From a virus, in IMG/VR virus record IMGVR_UViG_3300010885_017843, positions 1 through 30,011 of that record: a stretch of 30,011 nt of DNA; one strand, written 5' to 3'. A model generated the notes under the pieces. It was not told the origin of the DNA. It was given only the letters and a program-made list of their open reading frames with translations, and did no database searches. Made by a program: the position numbers and the translations under genes. Within the stretch, counting starts at the first letter, position 1. Each line of letters opens with the position of its first letter. Positions 1 to 6,840 of the stretch are shown in pieces.

Positions 1-15
1 ATCATGCTAAATTTC
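1..15. repeat. 15-bp terminal direct repeat, left copy
   Basis: The first 15 bases, ATCATGCTAAATTTC, are identical to the last 15 bases (29997-30011). The simplest reading is that the contig is a closed circle with a short assembly overlap. No open reading frame is cut at either edge, and the gene order across the join (HNH endonuclease then terminase) is the usual phage order. A true short terminal repeat in the virion cannot be excluded from sequence alone. Confidence 0.85.
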
Positions 16-33
16 AAAATTAAAAAAATTCAA
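4..33 (-). promoter_or_regulatory. candidate late promoter
   Basis: On the minus strand, TTGAAT (bases 33-28) is followed after 18 bases by TAGCAT (bases 9-4), a plausible -35/-10 pair in an AT-rich spacer. Transcription would cross the circle join and enter the small terminase gene, whose start is about 100 bases downstream. Position and orientation suit the late operon, but the -10 match is only 4 of 6. Confidence 0.3.
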
Positions 34-60
34 AATCTTTTTGAAATCTGTGGAAAACTT

Positions 61-77
61 TCTCACTTTTCGTGAGA
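61..77 (-). terminator. putative terminator after the early operon
   Basis: A stem-loop with 6-bp arms, TCTCAC (61-66) and GTGAGA (72-77), and a 5-base loop begins 5 bases after the HNH stop codon. Read on the minus strand it is followed by AAGTTTTCC, a weak U-tract. On the plus strand a TTTT follows, so it could work in both directions. The stem is short. Confidence 0.4.
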
Positions 78-81
78 TTTT

Positions 82-357
82 CTACCAGTGCCGAGTCGCT
101 CCGGGCGTTGATCTCGTCGCCACGTTGTCCTTGCGGCGACTGTTGCAACCATGATGCGCGAGTCTCAAGTTCGCCCGATCGTAGGGAGCGCCGCCCTGGC
201 TGATCGGGATGACGTGGTCGACTGAGTGTCCCCATCGAGTGCGAGGCGGGACGTCGTGGTCAACCACTCGGCCGCATAGCCAGCAGTTCGTCTCCTCGGC
301 ATAGACGACGAGCGTGATCTTCTTCCATGCCCGAGTGCTGCGGCCCTTGCTCGCCAT
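82..357 (-). CDS. HNH endonuclease
   Basis: Start ATG at 357 is chosen because it has GGAGGG just upstream; it gives 91 residues. An in-frame upstream start at 474 exists but adds sequence unlike the family. The protein has the HNH layout: a Cys25-x2-Cys28 pair, the catalytic Asp47-His48 dyad followed by VIP, Asn63 in the ANL turn, then His68 and the Cys71-Asn72 pair. Such small HNH proteins sit beside terminase genes in many HK97-like phages and take part in cos cleavage with the terminase. Here the gene is the last of the early operon, and the terminase genes follow directly across the circle join. A role in packaging is inferred from family and position. Confidence 0.85.
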   Translation of the reverse strand: MASKGRSTRAWKKITLVVYAEETNCWLCGRVVDHDVPPRTRWGHSVDHVIPISQGGAPYDRANLRLAHHGCNSRRKDNVATRSTPGATRHW

Positions 358-376
358 GCTCAGCCCTCCGCGCAGA

Positions 377-400
377 AGCTCAAGCTCGAAGGCTTGAGCT
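377..400. promoter_or_regulatory. stem-loop in the HNH leader
   Basis: A perfect 9-bp inverted repeat (AGCTCAAGC at 377-385, GCTTGAGCT at 392-400) with a 6-base loop lies 20 bases upstream of the HNH start, just before its ribosome binding site. It has no U-tract on the minus strand, so it looks more like an RNA structure affecting translation or stability than a terminator. The 148-base gap 358-505 holds no gene that I can support. Confidence 0.35.
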
Positions 401-505
401 GCTGTCTTAGTGTCTCGCGTCGTAGCATGGCGGCCAGTAGTCGGCGCTCGTGATACTGCCGGAAAGGTTCGCACCGTTTGCGGGTCGAAGTCAACACTAT
501 GAAGA

Positions 506-1024
506 TTATTTTTTTCTCATGGCGCGCAGCACGTCCGAGTCGCTCGGCTTCTTGCCTTGACGCTGCCGCTCGACAAGGGCGACGGGCGGGAGCTTCGGCC
601 TCTGGTTCGTCAGCCCCTCGATGCGGCCGAGAACATTCGAGCAGCTTGAGCAGAGATCGCTCGACCCTTGTCGAGGTGACCAGGTGCCGACCTGCTTACA
701 ACCGAGACAGCCGGGATTGACGTCCGCCGTCGTCGAGGCGACGTGCTCGGTCGTGCGCGTGTTCGGCATTGCGCGCCTGATGATGTCATCGAGCTCGGCG
801 AGGATCTCCGAGCAGCGCCGATAGTCCGAGTCGGTCCGCTCAGGTCCGAGCTCAGCTCGTCGAGTGGCGAGCGTGCCAGTTCGATCAGATCCTCCGCTTG
901 ATGATCCTCCGCCGCTGCCGCCGGCCGGATAGCCGGAGACCTGCTCGACGAGCTTCTGAGTCGCCTGAGTGAGCCGTGAGGTGATCCTCTCGGCCATCGT
1001 GATAAGTGGGTCGAGGTCTTTCAT
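506..1024 (-). CDS. putative zinc-ribbon protein of unknown function
   Basis: The 172-residue protein starts at ATG 1024, overlapping the previous stop by ATGA; the longer upstream reading is a shadow of the preceding gene. Visible parts are an N-terminal amphipathic helix region (residues 1-30), a flexible Gly/Ser stretch (about 34-46), a helical middle (68-90), then two CxxC pairs, Cys106/Cys109 and Cys125/Cys128, spaced like a zinc ribbon, and a basic C-terminus ending in RKK. It is co-transcribed with the replication protein upstream and the HNH gene downstream, so a nucleic-acid role is plausible. I do not recognise the family. Confidence 0.7.
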   Translation of the reverse strand: MKDLDPLITMAERITSRLTQATQKLVEQVSGYPAGGSGGGSSSGGSDRTGTLATRRAELGPERTDSDYRRCSEILAELDDIIRRAMPNTRTTEHVASTTADVNPGCLGCKQVGTWSPRQGSSDLCSSCSNVLGRIEGLTNQRPKLPPVALVERQRQGKKPSDSDVLRAMRKK

Positions 1025-1260
1025 GTTGCTCTCCTGGTCTTGGTCATGATGGCTTGAGCGCCGGCGGTCAACCTCGGCAGAGGTCCGCCGTGAAGAGCGG
1101 CGATGATCTCGTCGAGGGTTCGGTAGATGTCGGTCACCTCGATGACAGTCGTCACGGCCGAGACCGGCGGCGAGGACTGCCGCTCCTCCCAGCTTCGATG
1201 ATGAGTCCGATGCTCGGGAGTGCTGAGCTCTCCGACGAACTGGCAGTGGCACAAGGGCAT
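1021..1260 (-). CDS. small hypothetical protein, possible metal-binding N-terminus
   Basis: A 79-residue protein starts at ATG 1260, with GAGGAGAG upstream, 10 bases after the replication gene. It overlaps the next gene by ATGA. The N-terminus has Cys4-His5-Cys6, and a His cluster follows at about 17-21, a possible zinc site. The rest carries a predicted helix (about 45-57) and a basic tail. I do not recognise it. It is accepted because of the ribosome binding site and the tight packing on both sides. Confidence 0.6.
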   Translation of the reverse strand: MPLCHCQFVGELSTPEHRTHHRSWEERQSSPPVSAVTTVIEVTDIYRTLDEIIAALHGGPLPRLTAGAQAIMTKTRRAT

Positions 1261-1270
1261 GATGCTCTCC

Positions 1271-3817
1271 TCAGAATCCGAGCTCAGCGGCGAAAGTTTC
1301 GCCGTCTGAGTCCTCGGGCTCGGTTTCGGTTAACGCGCGCAAAAATCCGTTAATGGGCTCAGAGGGTGCGTCTACGCCTAAAGAAGAAGAAGAAGATGAA
1401 ATTCGCTCTTTAGGATAACGGATTTTTGCGCGCGTTAAGACGCTCGCTGTGGTCGGCTCACCACTCTCAGTGAGAGAGTCGAGCGTTAACGGATCTAAAC
1501 GCGCGCGCACCCGCGCGCGGTTGATTCCGATCTCTTCGAGGCTGCCCTCGGTGAAAGTGAGCCAACCACGCGCAGCGAGACGCTCGAAGCCAGGGACGAG
1601 CTCCTCAACTGAGCGCAGCCCGAGACCTCGTCGGCGGCTCAGATAGACCTCCCGAGGAGTCAGATCGAGGGTCCCATGCTTGCGAGCGAACTCGATAATG
1701 ACTCGGGCCATCTCCTCAGCGTGACGACTGTCGACGTCCTCACTCCCGCCGGCCACACTCACAGCGTGCTCGGTCCAGTAGTCACCAATCCGAAGCGCTC
1801 GACCCATGACCTCGGCCGAGATGGTCTTCCACTCTGAGTCGGCCAGCGAGAGCAGCGCTGCGACTCTCATCGTGCAGCTCCTGATCTTCGAGCTGGCGTC
1901 GTGAAGTGTGGCGAGGCGTCGCCCGACCTTGAGCTCGGCCTCCATCTCCTCACACCATCTGTAGAACATCTGAGCCGCTTCAGGATCTGGCCGCAGTACA
2001 AGACCCGTCGCTCCGGCGAGCGTGTCAGCTAGAGCAGTCAGCCGCTCCGAGTACGTCTCCGCCTCGACTCCTGGCACTGCAGCGGAGCCGAAGGTCCTCG
2101 TCCCCACGAGCGACGCTGGAACCGACGGCATGAACCGAGCGAAGAACCCTCGCCCCGACAGCTCGACGCTGCTCGTCTGATACTTGGCAATCACCGAGGG
2201 CTGAACGGTCAGCACCACCGAGAGCAGAGCGTTCTCGACGATGGTCGACTCGGGACCATCATCTCCGCCCTTACGGTCTCGCTGGATCGTCTCGCCGCTC
2301 CACGCCTTCAGGTAGACGTCGATGTTTACTGAGCTACCCGACCGGCCTTGACCGCCGACCATATCGAGCAGCCCGGCCTCGGTTGAGATCATGGCGAGGT
2401 TCTTGTGCATCCCGAGAAGCTGAACCAGACGCTCGGGAGTTGCATCGTCAACAGTTAGGCGGAACGGCATCGGCCTCGGCTCGGCCGCCTTGAGGACAAG
2501 CTCTCGCCACTCAGGGTCATCTTGTTGCTTGGAGCCCATAGCGACCGACTCGTCCCACTTCTTCTTCTTCGCCTGAGTCGTCTTCCAGATGGCGCACTCC
2601 ATCGCATGATCCTCGGCCCGATCCTGTCGACGGCCCCGCTCCCACTTGCGCAGCGGCGAGACCATCGCCTTCTCAGCGGGAGACTTGCCAGCGCCTGAGT
2701 GCATCGAGCAGTAGAGGTAAAGGTTCAGGTTCTCTGTCCAGGTGGCGAACTCGACGGTCGCATGTCCCATACAGACAGAGGCGAGGGCCCCGATTCCAAG
2801 CTGGGCGAGGAGATCGACCGGGACCTGCAGTCTGTCCGCTGCAGCGTCGACCTGATCTCTCATCCAAGCGGGCAGCGCATCGACTGGCCACACTGGCAGC
2901 GGCTGAGCATCTGACAGCGCCTGACGCTCAACCTCTGGCTGACGCTCGGGCGGGCGGCTCCAGCCCTGATCGGCCAGCGCTTGAGCTGCTGCGGAGAAGT
3001 CTCCGCCGTGATCCATAGCAGCCAAGAAGCCAAGCTTCGAGTAGACCTCCTCCGTCTTGAGCTGCGGGACCGAGGACGTGAAGACCTTCATGGTGTCGGC
3101 CGGCGTGTAGCCAGTCGTCGCCGAGGTTCCGTCTCTCAGCTCCTTACCTGGTCGAGTCCAGTGCCGCTCGCCTTGCCGGTCGACGTGGTGAAGCTGCCAG
3201 CCTCTCGCCCCGAGGATCTCAGCCCAATCCGTTGCAGCGGCCCAGAGATCGCCCGGCCGATCAGAGGCCGAGACGGTCCGCATCTTCGACCGAGGCGGCT
3301 CGAGGACGTCAGACTCACAGACAAGGTCGAGCAGCCACTCGGGCGCATAGGCGAGGACCTCCTCAAACTCCCACTCATAGGGTCGCCCGTTCGGATGCAC
3401 CGTCGGCGGAGCGACGATCTGGCCGCCCTCGCCTCGGACATCTAAGCCGGGAAGGATGCCGCTCGCGCTGTTGCGGATCGTCCGCCCGTCCGCCGGCCAG
3501 CGATAGACCTGATGCTCGCCACCCGAGCCAGTGATCGAGGTCAACGTCTGCGGGAGTTTGCCGTGAGCCGCTTCGAGATCGTGAAGGCTGTCACGGTCAT
3601 CGACGTCGAGGACCCAGATCCCAGAGCTCTCGCCGGTAGCGATGCCGACTCCGTGCCCTTTGTACTGCTGAGAGAACCACTGAGTGATCGTCTCGGCGTT
3701 GGTCGTGGCGAGGTCTTGCCAAGCATTGAGCGCTGGCCGCTTGTCTCCTGGCATGATCGGCACGACCCGCCAACCTCTGAGCGCATACTTCAGCGCCGCT
3801 TCGAGTGTGTTCATCAT
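1271..3817 (-). CDS. PrimPol-DUF3987 replication protein (primase-polymerase with ATPase)
   Basis: This 848-residue protein is the largest early gene and the likely replication initiator. Residues 1-165 form a bifunctional primase-polymerase domain: the Asp-Val-Asp-Asp metal site is at 71-74, TGSGGEH around His102 follows, and the GLDVRGEGG segment at about 124-132 leads into a VxPP-VHPNG turn. A linker domain (about 190-290) is followed by a DUF3987-type ATPase region with Walker A SGAGKS at 374-379 and a Walker B-like ISTEAG further on. Fusions of this kind prime and unwind DNA in mobile elements and phages. The start overlaps the WhiB-fusion stop by ATGA; ATG at 3814 is an alternative. No separate DNA polymerase is seen, so elongation presumably uses host enzymes. 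Confidence 0.85.
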   Translation of the reverse strand: MMNTLEAALKYALRGWRVVPIMPGDKRPALNAWQDLATTNAETITQWFSQQYKGHGVGIATGESSGIWVLDVDDRDSLHDLEAAHGKLPQTLTSITGSGGEHQVYRWPADGRTIRNSASGILPGLDVRGEGGQIVAPPTVHPNGRPYEWEFEEVLAYAPEWLLDLVCESDVLEPPRSKMRTVSASDRPGDLWAAATDWAEILGARGWQLHHVDRQGERHWTRPGKELRDGTSATTGYTPADTMKVFTSSVPQLKTEEVYSKLGFLAAMDHGGDFSAAAQALADQGWSRPPERQPEVERQALSDAQPLPVWPVDALPAWMRDQVDAAADRLQVPVDLLAQLGIGALASVCMGHATVEFATWTENLNLYLYCSMHSGAGKSPAEKAMVSPLRKWERGRRQDRAEDHAMECAIWKTTQAKKKKWDESVAMGSKQQDDPEWRELVLKAAEPRPMPFRLTVDDATPERLVQLLGMHKNLAMISTEAGLLDMVGGQGRSGSSVNIDVYLKAWSGETIQRDRKGGDDGPESTIVENALLSVVLTVQPSVIAKYQTSSVELSGRGFFARFMPSVPASLVGTRTFGSAAVPGVEAETYSERLTALADTLAGATGLVLRPDPEAAQMFYRWCEEMEAELKVGRRLATLHDASSKIRSCTMRVAALLSLADSEWKTISAEVMGRALRIGDYWTEHAVSVAGGSEDVDSRHAEEMARVIIEFARKHGTLDLTPREVYLSRRRGLGLRSVEELVPGFERLAARGWLTFTEGSLEEIGINRARVRARLDPLTLDSLTESGEPTTASVLTRAKIRYPKERISSSSSSLGVDAPSEPINGFLRALTETEPEDSDGETFAAELGF

Positions 3818-4266
3818 TCACCTATCCAGACGTAAAGCTGTGGCCTGTTCTCAACCTGCACTGTGATCTCGACGAGGCCTCGACCCTCCAGGTCATAGAG
3901 ACAGCGCCGGAGCGTGTTCGTATGCCACTGGTACGTCGTCAGCTCCTGCAGTCTCGCAAGCGTGACGCGCGTCCCCTTGTTCGTACTGAGCACCTCGGCC
4001 ACTGCTCGACTCGCTCCCCGAGGTCCAGCCATGACCGAGTCGGCTCGGCCGAAGCCTCGGTCCGCTGGCGTCGTCCCGCCCCAGTATCCCCACGGCTCGT
4101 CGACTGCAGCTTCGAGACAGGGAGCTACGACTGGGCAGACTGCGCAGATCGGGGCGGCCTTGTTCCACATGGTCACATGGTTGGCGTGCTCGGGGAAGAA
4201 CCACTCCTTCGGATAAGGACGACACTCAGCGAGTGCAGCTTCTTCAGGTGTCACTCGTTGCCGCAT
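3814..4266 (-). CDS. WhiB-like iron-sulfur regulator with C-terminal winged-helix-like domain
   Basis: The 150-residue protein carries the WhiB cluster signature Cys15, Cys41-x2-Cys44-x5-Cys50, followed by the conserved G-Y-W-G-G turn at 60-64. WhiB proteins bind a [4Fe-4S] cluster and act with the primary sigma factor. Unlike a standard WhiB (often under 120 residues), this one continues with about 70 residues resembling a winged helix: helices around 84-95, 100-110 and 113-128, then a beta hairpin of the LEGRGLVEI type. It is the third WhiB of the cluster and directly precedes the replication gene (ATGA overlap). The start has no strong Shine-Dalgarno, and a 13-base gap separates it from the XRE gene. 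The winged-helix assignment is inferred from pattern. Confidence 0.8.
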   Translation of the reverse strand: MRQRVTPEEAALAECRPYPKEWFFPEHANHVTMWNKAAPICAVCPVVAPCLEAAVDEPWGYWGGTTPADRGFGRADSVMAGPRGASRAVAEVLSTNKGTRVTLARLQELTTYQWHTNTLRRCLYDLEGRGLVEITVQVENRPQLYVWIGE

Positions 4267-4279
4267 CGGGAGCAGAGGT

Positions 4280-4741
4280 TCACGGTATCCACCTATCGTC
4301 CACGACTGAGAGAAGCAGCTTTGAGCCGATACCAGGTTGAGCGGTGATTCGCGCTATGACTTCAGAGAAGGACACGCCCTCGGCGAGGACGGTCTTCTGG
4401 ATCTCCTCATGGACTCTGACAATCGAGAACTGCAGGTCATGGCCGGAGACCTTGTGGTCCTCAGAGTGACGAAGCATCTCGGCGACCAAGCCGTCGAGCT
4501 CGGTCACGACGTGGACCTCGAAGAGCTTGTCCGTTGGGATCTCGAACACTTGAGCGAAGGCCAGTAGCTGCTCGACGTTGACTCGCCTCAGCCCCAGCTC
4601 TGTGTTGCTGATCTGCTTCAGGCTTGTCGGGCAGCCTGCTGTCGTCATCTCTTTGGCGAGCTCGCCTTGAGTCCAGTTCAGAGCGAGTCGATAGCGCCTC
4701 ACGTTGTCGGCGACTGCGTTGGGATCTAGTTCTGTGCTCAC
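4280..4741 (-). CDS. XRE-family helix-turn-helix regulator
   Basis: The GTG at 4741 overlaps the preceding stop by GTGA and gives 153 residues; the longer ATG reading runs through the upstream gene in another frame. Residues 10-77 form a Cro/C1-type helix-turn-helix: VRRYR, NWTQGELAKEM (helix 2), then a longer turn and the recognition helix with ISNTELGLR, ending in the typical LLAFAQVFEIPTDKLFE tail. The C-terminal half (78-153) is mostly helical and of unknown function. It lies between the second and third WhiB genes, which suggests all four regulators are made together. Target sites are unknown. Confidence 0.85.
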   Translation of the reverse strand: MSTELDPNAVADNVRRYRLALNWTQGELAKEMTTAGCPTSLKQISNTELGLRRVNVEQLLAFAQVFEIPTDKLFEVHVVTELDGLVAEMLRHSEDHKVSGHDLQFSIVRVHEEIQKTVLAEGVSFSEVIARITAQPGIGSKLLLSVVDDRWIP

Positions 4742-5157
4742 GTCGTGGCCTTTTCTGGGTTTTTCTTTGGGTAGCGGCGTCGGTCGAGTGCTTCTGGCTT
4801 GATGCCGAGGTCGAGCGCTGCGATCTCGTCGTTCTCTGTTGCTGCGATGAAGGCGCGCATCTCCCGCTGGGCGAGGTTGACGCTCACGATGCGGCCCTTC
4901 CTGCGTTGGGTTGATGTCATGCCGCCGACGAAGCCGCTCTCGTACTTGCCGAGGTCTCGCAGACACTCAGCTCGAACTGGACACTCGGCGCAGATTCCTC
5001 GGGCGTGGCTGTGGCCGGCGCCGACAGGGGCGAAGAAGATGTCGGGGTCCATGCCCTTACAAGCTGCGAACCATCGCCAGCCGGCCTGAGCGTTGCGCTG
5101 CTCCATGATGAGGAATAGCTGGTCGGCGACCTCTGAGCGAGGCGGGAGCTCGTTCAC
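4738..5157 (-). CDS. WhiB-like regulator, second tandem copy
   Basis: GTG at 5157 overlaps the previous stop by GTGA and gives 139 residues. The cluster ligands are Cys33, Cys56-x2-Cys59-x5-Cys65. The N-terminus (LPPR-EV, then L-LI-E-RN) and the AACKGMDPD segment match the neighbouring WhiB almost word for word, so the two are tandem duplicates. The turn after the cluster reads G-F-V-G-G instead of the usual G-[VI]-W-G-G, so the conserved tryptophan, which in characterised WhiB proteins helps contact the sigma factor, is lost. The C-terminus has a helix-turn-helix-like ALDLGIKPEALDRRRY and a basic end. It may have diverged in partner or target. Confidence 0.85.
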   Translation of the reverse strand: MNELPPRSEVADQLFLIMEQRNAQAGWRWFAACKGMDPDIFFAPVGAGHSHARGICAECPVRAECLRDLGKYESGFVGGMTSTQRRKGRIVSVNLAQREMRAFIAATENDEIAALDLGIKPEALDRRRYPKKNPEKATT

Positions 5158-5564
5158 TTGCGCGCCGCCCTCTGTCGATAGGAGCGGATCGAGACCGGCG
5201 AGACGCCGAGGTCGTGGGCTGCCATCTCCTGAGACGGATCGGTGAGCCTGATCCACTCTCGATAGACGATCTGGAAGTCCGTCTTTGAGTGCCCGAGCTG
5301 CCTGCGTTGTCGAGCACTGAGTCCGCCCCAGATCCCAGAGAGCTCGTTCGCCCCTACTTCGAGACACTCGGCCGAGACCGGACAGCCTGTGCAGACTGCT
5401 TTCGCTGCGCCGTTGCGACCGCCCTGGTCTCGCTTCAAGAAGAAGACGTCGGGGTCCATGCCCTTACAGGCTGCGGAGTCTCGCCAGTCTCGCTCGTTGC
5501 GCGCCTCGACGATGAGGGTCAGCATCTCTAGCACCTCGGGCCGAGGCGGGAGACTAGACATCAT
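5154..5564 (-). CDS. WhiB-like regulator, first tandem copy
   Basis: Two adjacent ATGs (5564 and 5561) overlap the end of the previous gene; the longer gives 136 residues. Ligands are Cys33, Cys58-x2-Cys61-x5-Cys67, with MDPDVFF after the first Cys and a canonical G-I-W-G-G turn followed by LSARQRR. The C-terminal AAHDLGVSPVSIRSYRQR looks like a small helix-turn-helix and ends basic, fitting DNA binding. WhiB proteins are [4Fe-4S] sensors and transcription factors; phage versions are known, and the one in mycobacteriophage TM4 interferes with host septation. Which promoters this one acts on cannot be read from the sequence. Confidence 0.9.
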   Translation of the reverse strand: MMSSLPPRPEVLEMLTLIVEARNERDWRDSAACKGMDPDVFFLKRDQGGRNGAAKAVCTGCPVSAECLEVGANELSGIWGGLSARQRRQLGHSKTDFQIVYREWIRLTDPSQEMAAHDLGVSPVSIRSYRQRAARK

Positions 5565-5871
5565 CGCCGAGGTCGAGCTGCTCGGGGACGTCTGGCTCGA
5601 CGTCAAGCTCAGCTTCGAGAAAGTCAGCAGCGACGACGATGGCGCTGGCGATGCCACGGATGGCGGCGAGCTTCTGCGCCTTCGTCCCGATGCCGGCCAA
5701 GAAGAAGACCGCTCGGCCGATAGAGAACGAGATGTCTCCGACGTCATCGCCCCGAACCCGAGCGTCGACCATGTCGGCGGTCGTATGGAAGAAGTCGATC
5801 TCGTCGAGCTCCTGATGAGCGGTCGCCCGTATCGCCCTCACGGTACGAGCCGAGGCCTCTCGGGCGGTCAT
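5554..5871 (-). CDS. hypothetical helical protein
   Basis: ATG at 5871 overlaps the previous stop by ATGA and gives 105 residues; the longer upstream reading is a frame shadow. The N-terminal half is helical with His/Asp/Glu residues (AHQELDEIDFFHTTADMVD at about 18-36). The middle is hydrophobic (SIGRAVFFLAG, then IRGIASAIVVAADFL) and the C-terminus is strongly acidic. The hydrophobic stretches look like amphipathic helices more than membrane spans. I do not recognise the family. Its position directly before the WhiB pair in a coupled operon is the only functional hint. Confidence 0.65.
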   Translation of the reverse strand: MTAREASARTVRAIRATAHQELDEIDFFHTTADMVDARVRGDDVGDISFSIGRAVFFLAGIGTKAQKLAAIRGIASAIVVAADFLEAELDVEPDVPEQLDLGDDV

Positions 5872-6197
5872 CTGGCTGCTCGGTAGTCTGCGACGAGGTT
5901 GGCGACGAGCCAAGCGCTGAGATGCTCGGTCTCTCTGCGGACGTAGGCCTTGTGCTCGGTCAGCGTCGGCGTGCTCCACGGCGTGAAGCTGCAGACCTTG
6001 ACCTTCAGCCCCGAGGTCGTCCAGTCGAGCGTCAGGTCGTAGCCGGCCAAGATGCGAGGGTCCGAGTAGCGAGCGATGGCGCTGCGCACACCTTGAGCCT
6101 CGCCCCAGTCGACGAGGCCGTCGTCTGGGGCGAGGCTGTCCAAGTGGGGGAGTGCCATCTCGATGAGGTCGGGCTCCTGGTCTCCGATGTGGTTCAT
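5868..6197 (-). CDS. hypothetical protein
   Basis: A 109-residue protein starts at ATG 6197, overlapping the resolvase-like gene by ATGA and ending with ATGA overlap into the next. It has a beta-rich centre (YDLTLDWTTSGLKVKVCSF at about 53-71) and a helical C-terminus (EHKAYVRRETEHLSAWLVANLV). No motif I recognise. Overlaps on both sides and conserved operon frame support it as real. Confidence 0.65.
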   Translation of the reverse strand: MNHIGDQEPDLIEMALPHLDSLAPDDGLVDWGEAQGVRSAIARYSDPRILAGYDLTLDWTTSGLKVKVCSFTPWSTPTLTEHKAYVRRETEHLSAWLVANLVADYRAAR

Positions 6198-6661
6198 CTG
6201 TTGTGCCTTTCGTGTAGCTCGTTAATGGTGTCGACGACATGGGCGAACGGAACCACGGCCCACAGCTCTGCAGTCCGCTCGCACCATGTCGTCTTTGTTT
6301 GTGGGTTCCCGCCCCATCGGAACCAGTCCGTCGCTGTGATGTGCGCAGTCCAGAGGCCGACGTCGGTCGTGCCGGCCTTCTTGCGGACGACTACGACGAC
6401 GTCGTTCGGATCTGCTGCCATTCGTGCCTGGCTTCTCCAGCTCGGCCAGCTCGAGTTTTTGACGTTCTTCACTTCGATGCTCACGCCGTCAAAGCACCAG
6501 ATGTCGCCCGGCTGCTTGCCGTGGACTCTCTCCAGCATTCGCCGAGCGTCGAGCCAGCCTCTGTCCCAGAGGTAGCGACAGACGTCCCGCTCAGCTTGCG
6601 CGCCCTTGTTCCGGTTGGAACGGCCACGCGAGGAGAGAGTCCGAGCGACATCGTCAGTCAT
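6194..6661 (-). CDS. PD-(D/E)XK nuclease, Holliday-junction-resolvase-like
   Basis: ATG at 6661 overlaps the excisionase-like stop by ATGA and gives 155 residues. The fold signature is clear: RNKGAQAERDV with Glu24, PGDI with Asp53, then Glu63-x-Lys65 in SIEVKN, matching the archaeal Hjc/VRR-like arrangement (E...GD...ExK). Such enzymes cleave branched DNA, and in phages they resolve recombination or replication intermediates before packaging. It sits with an excisionase-like protein and a RecB-family nuclease in a recombination module. A role as a penetrating-end or general nuclease is possible; the junction specificity is inference. Confidence 0.75.
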   Translation of the reverse strand: MTDDVARTLSSRGRSNRNKGAQAERDVCRYLWDRGWLDARRMLERVHGKQPGDIWCFDGVSIEVKNVKNSSWPSWRSQARMAADPNDVVVVVRKKAGTTDVGLWTAHITATDWFRWGGNPQTKTTWCERTAELWAVVPFAHVVDTINELHERHNR

Positions 6662-6840
6662 GCAGCGTCGCCGCCTGGCTGTTGTGCTTCGAGCCATGCC
6701 TCGATGTCGCTCCGCCTGAATCTGAGACTCTTGCCCAGCTTCAAGAAGGGCAGCCCGTTCTCCAGCTTCAGCCGCTCGATGTGTCGCGTCGAGCAGCTCC
6801 AGAGTTCGGCGAGCTCGCGTGTCGAGATGAGTTCGCTCAT
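6658..6840 (-). CDS. xis: excisionase-like helix-turn-helix protein
   Basis: The 60-residue protein is the classic HTH_17/MerR-like DNA-binding unit: ISTRELAELWSCSTRHIERL (residues 5-24) followed by the wing with LPFLKLGKSLRFRRSDIEAWL. Proteins of this size with this fold are commonly recombination directionality factors in actinophages with tyrosine integrases. The start overlaps the preceding stop by TAATG. The attP region carries 10-bp-spaced AGTCG repeats that would suit cooperative binding by such a protein. A plain transcription factor remains possible. Confidence 0.7.
   Translation of the reverse strand: MSELISTRELAELWSCSTRHIERLKLENGLPFLKLGKSLRFRRSDIEAWLEAQQPGGDAA

Larger units (their letters stand above)
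1..81. other. AT-rich junction with inverted repeats; candidate origin or cos region
   Basis: This non-coding stretch lies between the HNH gene and, across the circle join, the small terminase gene. It is strikingly AT-rich compared with the rest of the genome. It contains an inverted repeat (ATTTCAAAA at 11-19, TTTTGAAAT at 39-47) and a 9-mer, TGTGGAAAA at 49-57, one base from the DnaA-box consensus TGTGGATAA. A second near-match, TGTGGGTAA, lies at 29944-29952 on the other side of the join. HNH-terS intergenic regions often carry cos sites in actinophages. Origin or cos function here is inference. Confidence 0.4.

Noticed and set aside
473-488. 16-base identity ACCGTTTGCGGGTCGA with 16328-16343
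   Set aside because: One copy is in a gap and the other inside a fibre gene coding for DPQTV; a single 16-base match between two places in 30 kb is not far from chance and no third copy was seen.
5057-5317. 86-codon minus-strand frame overlapping the two WhiB genes
   Set aside because: Out-of-frame shadow with Arg/Ser-rich composition; both overlapped genes have strong motifs.
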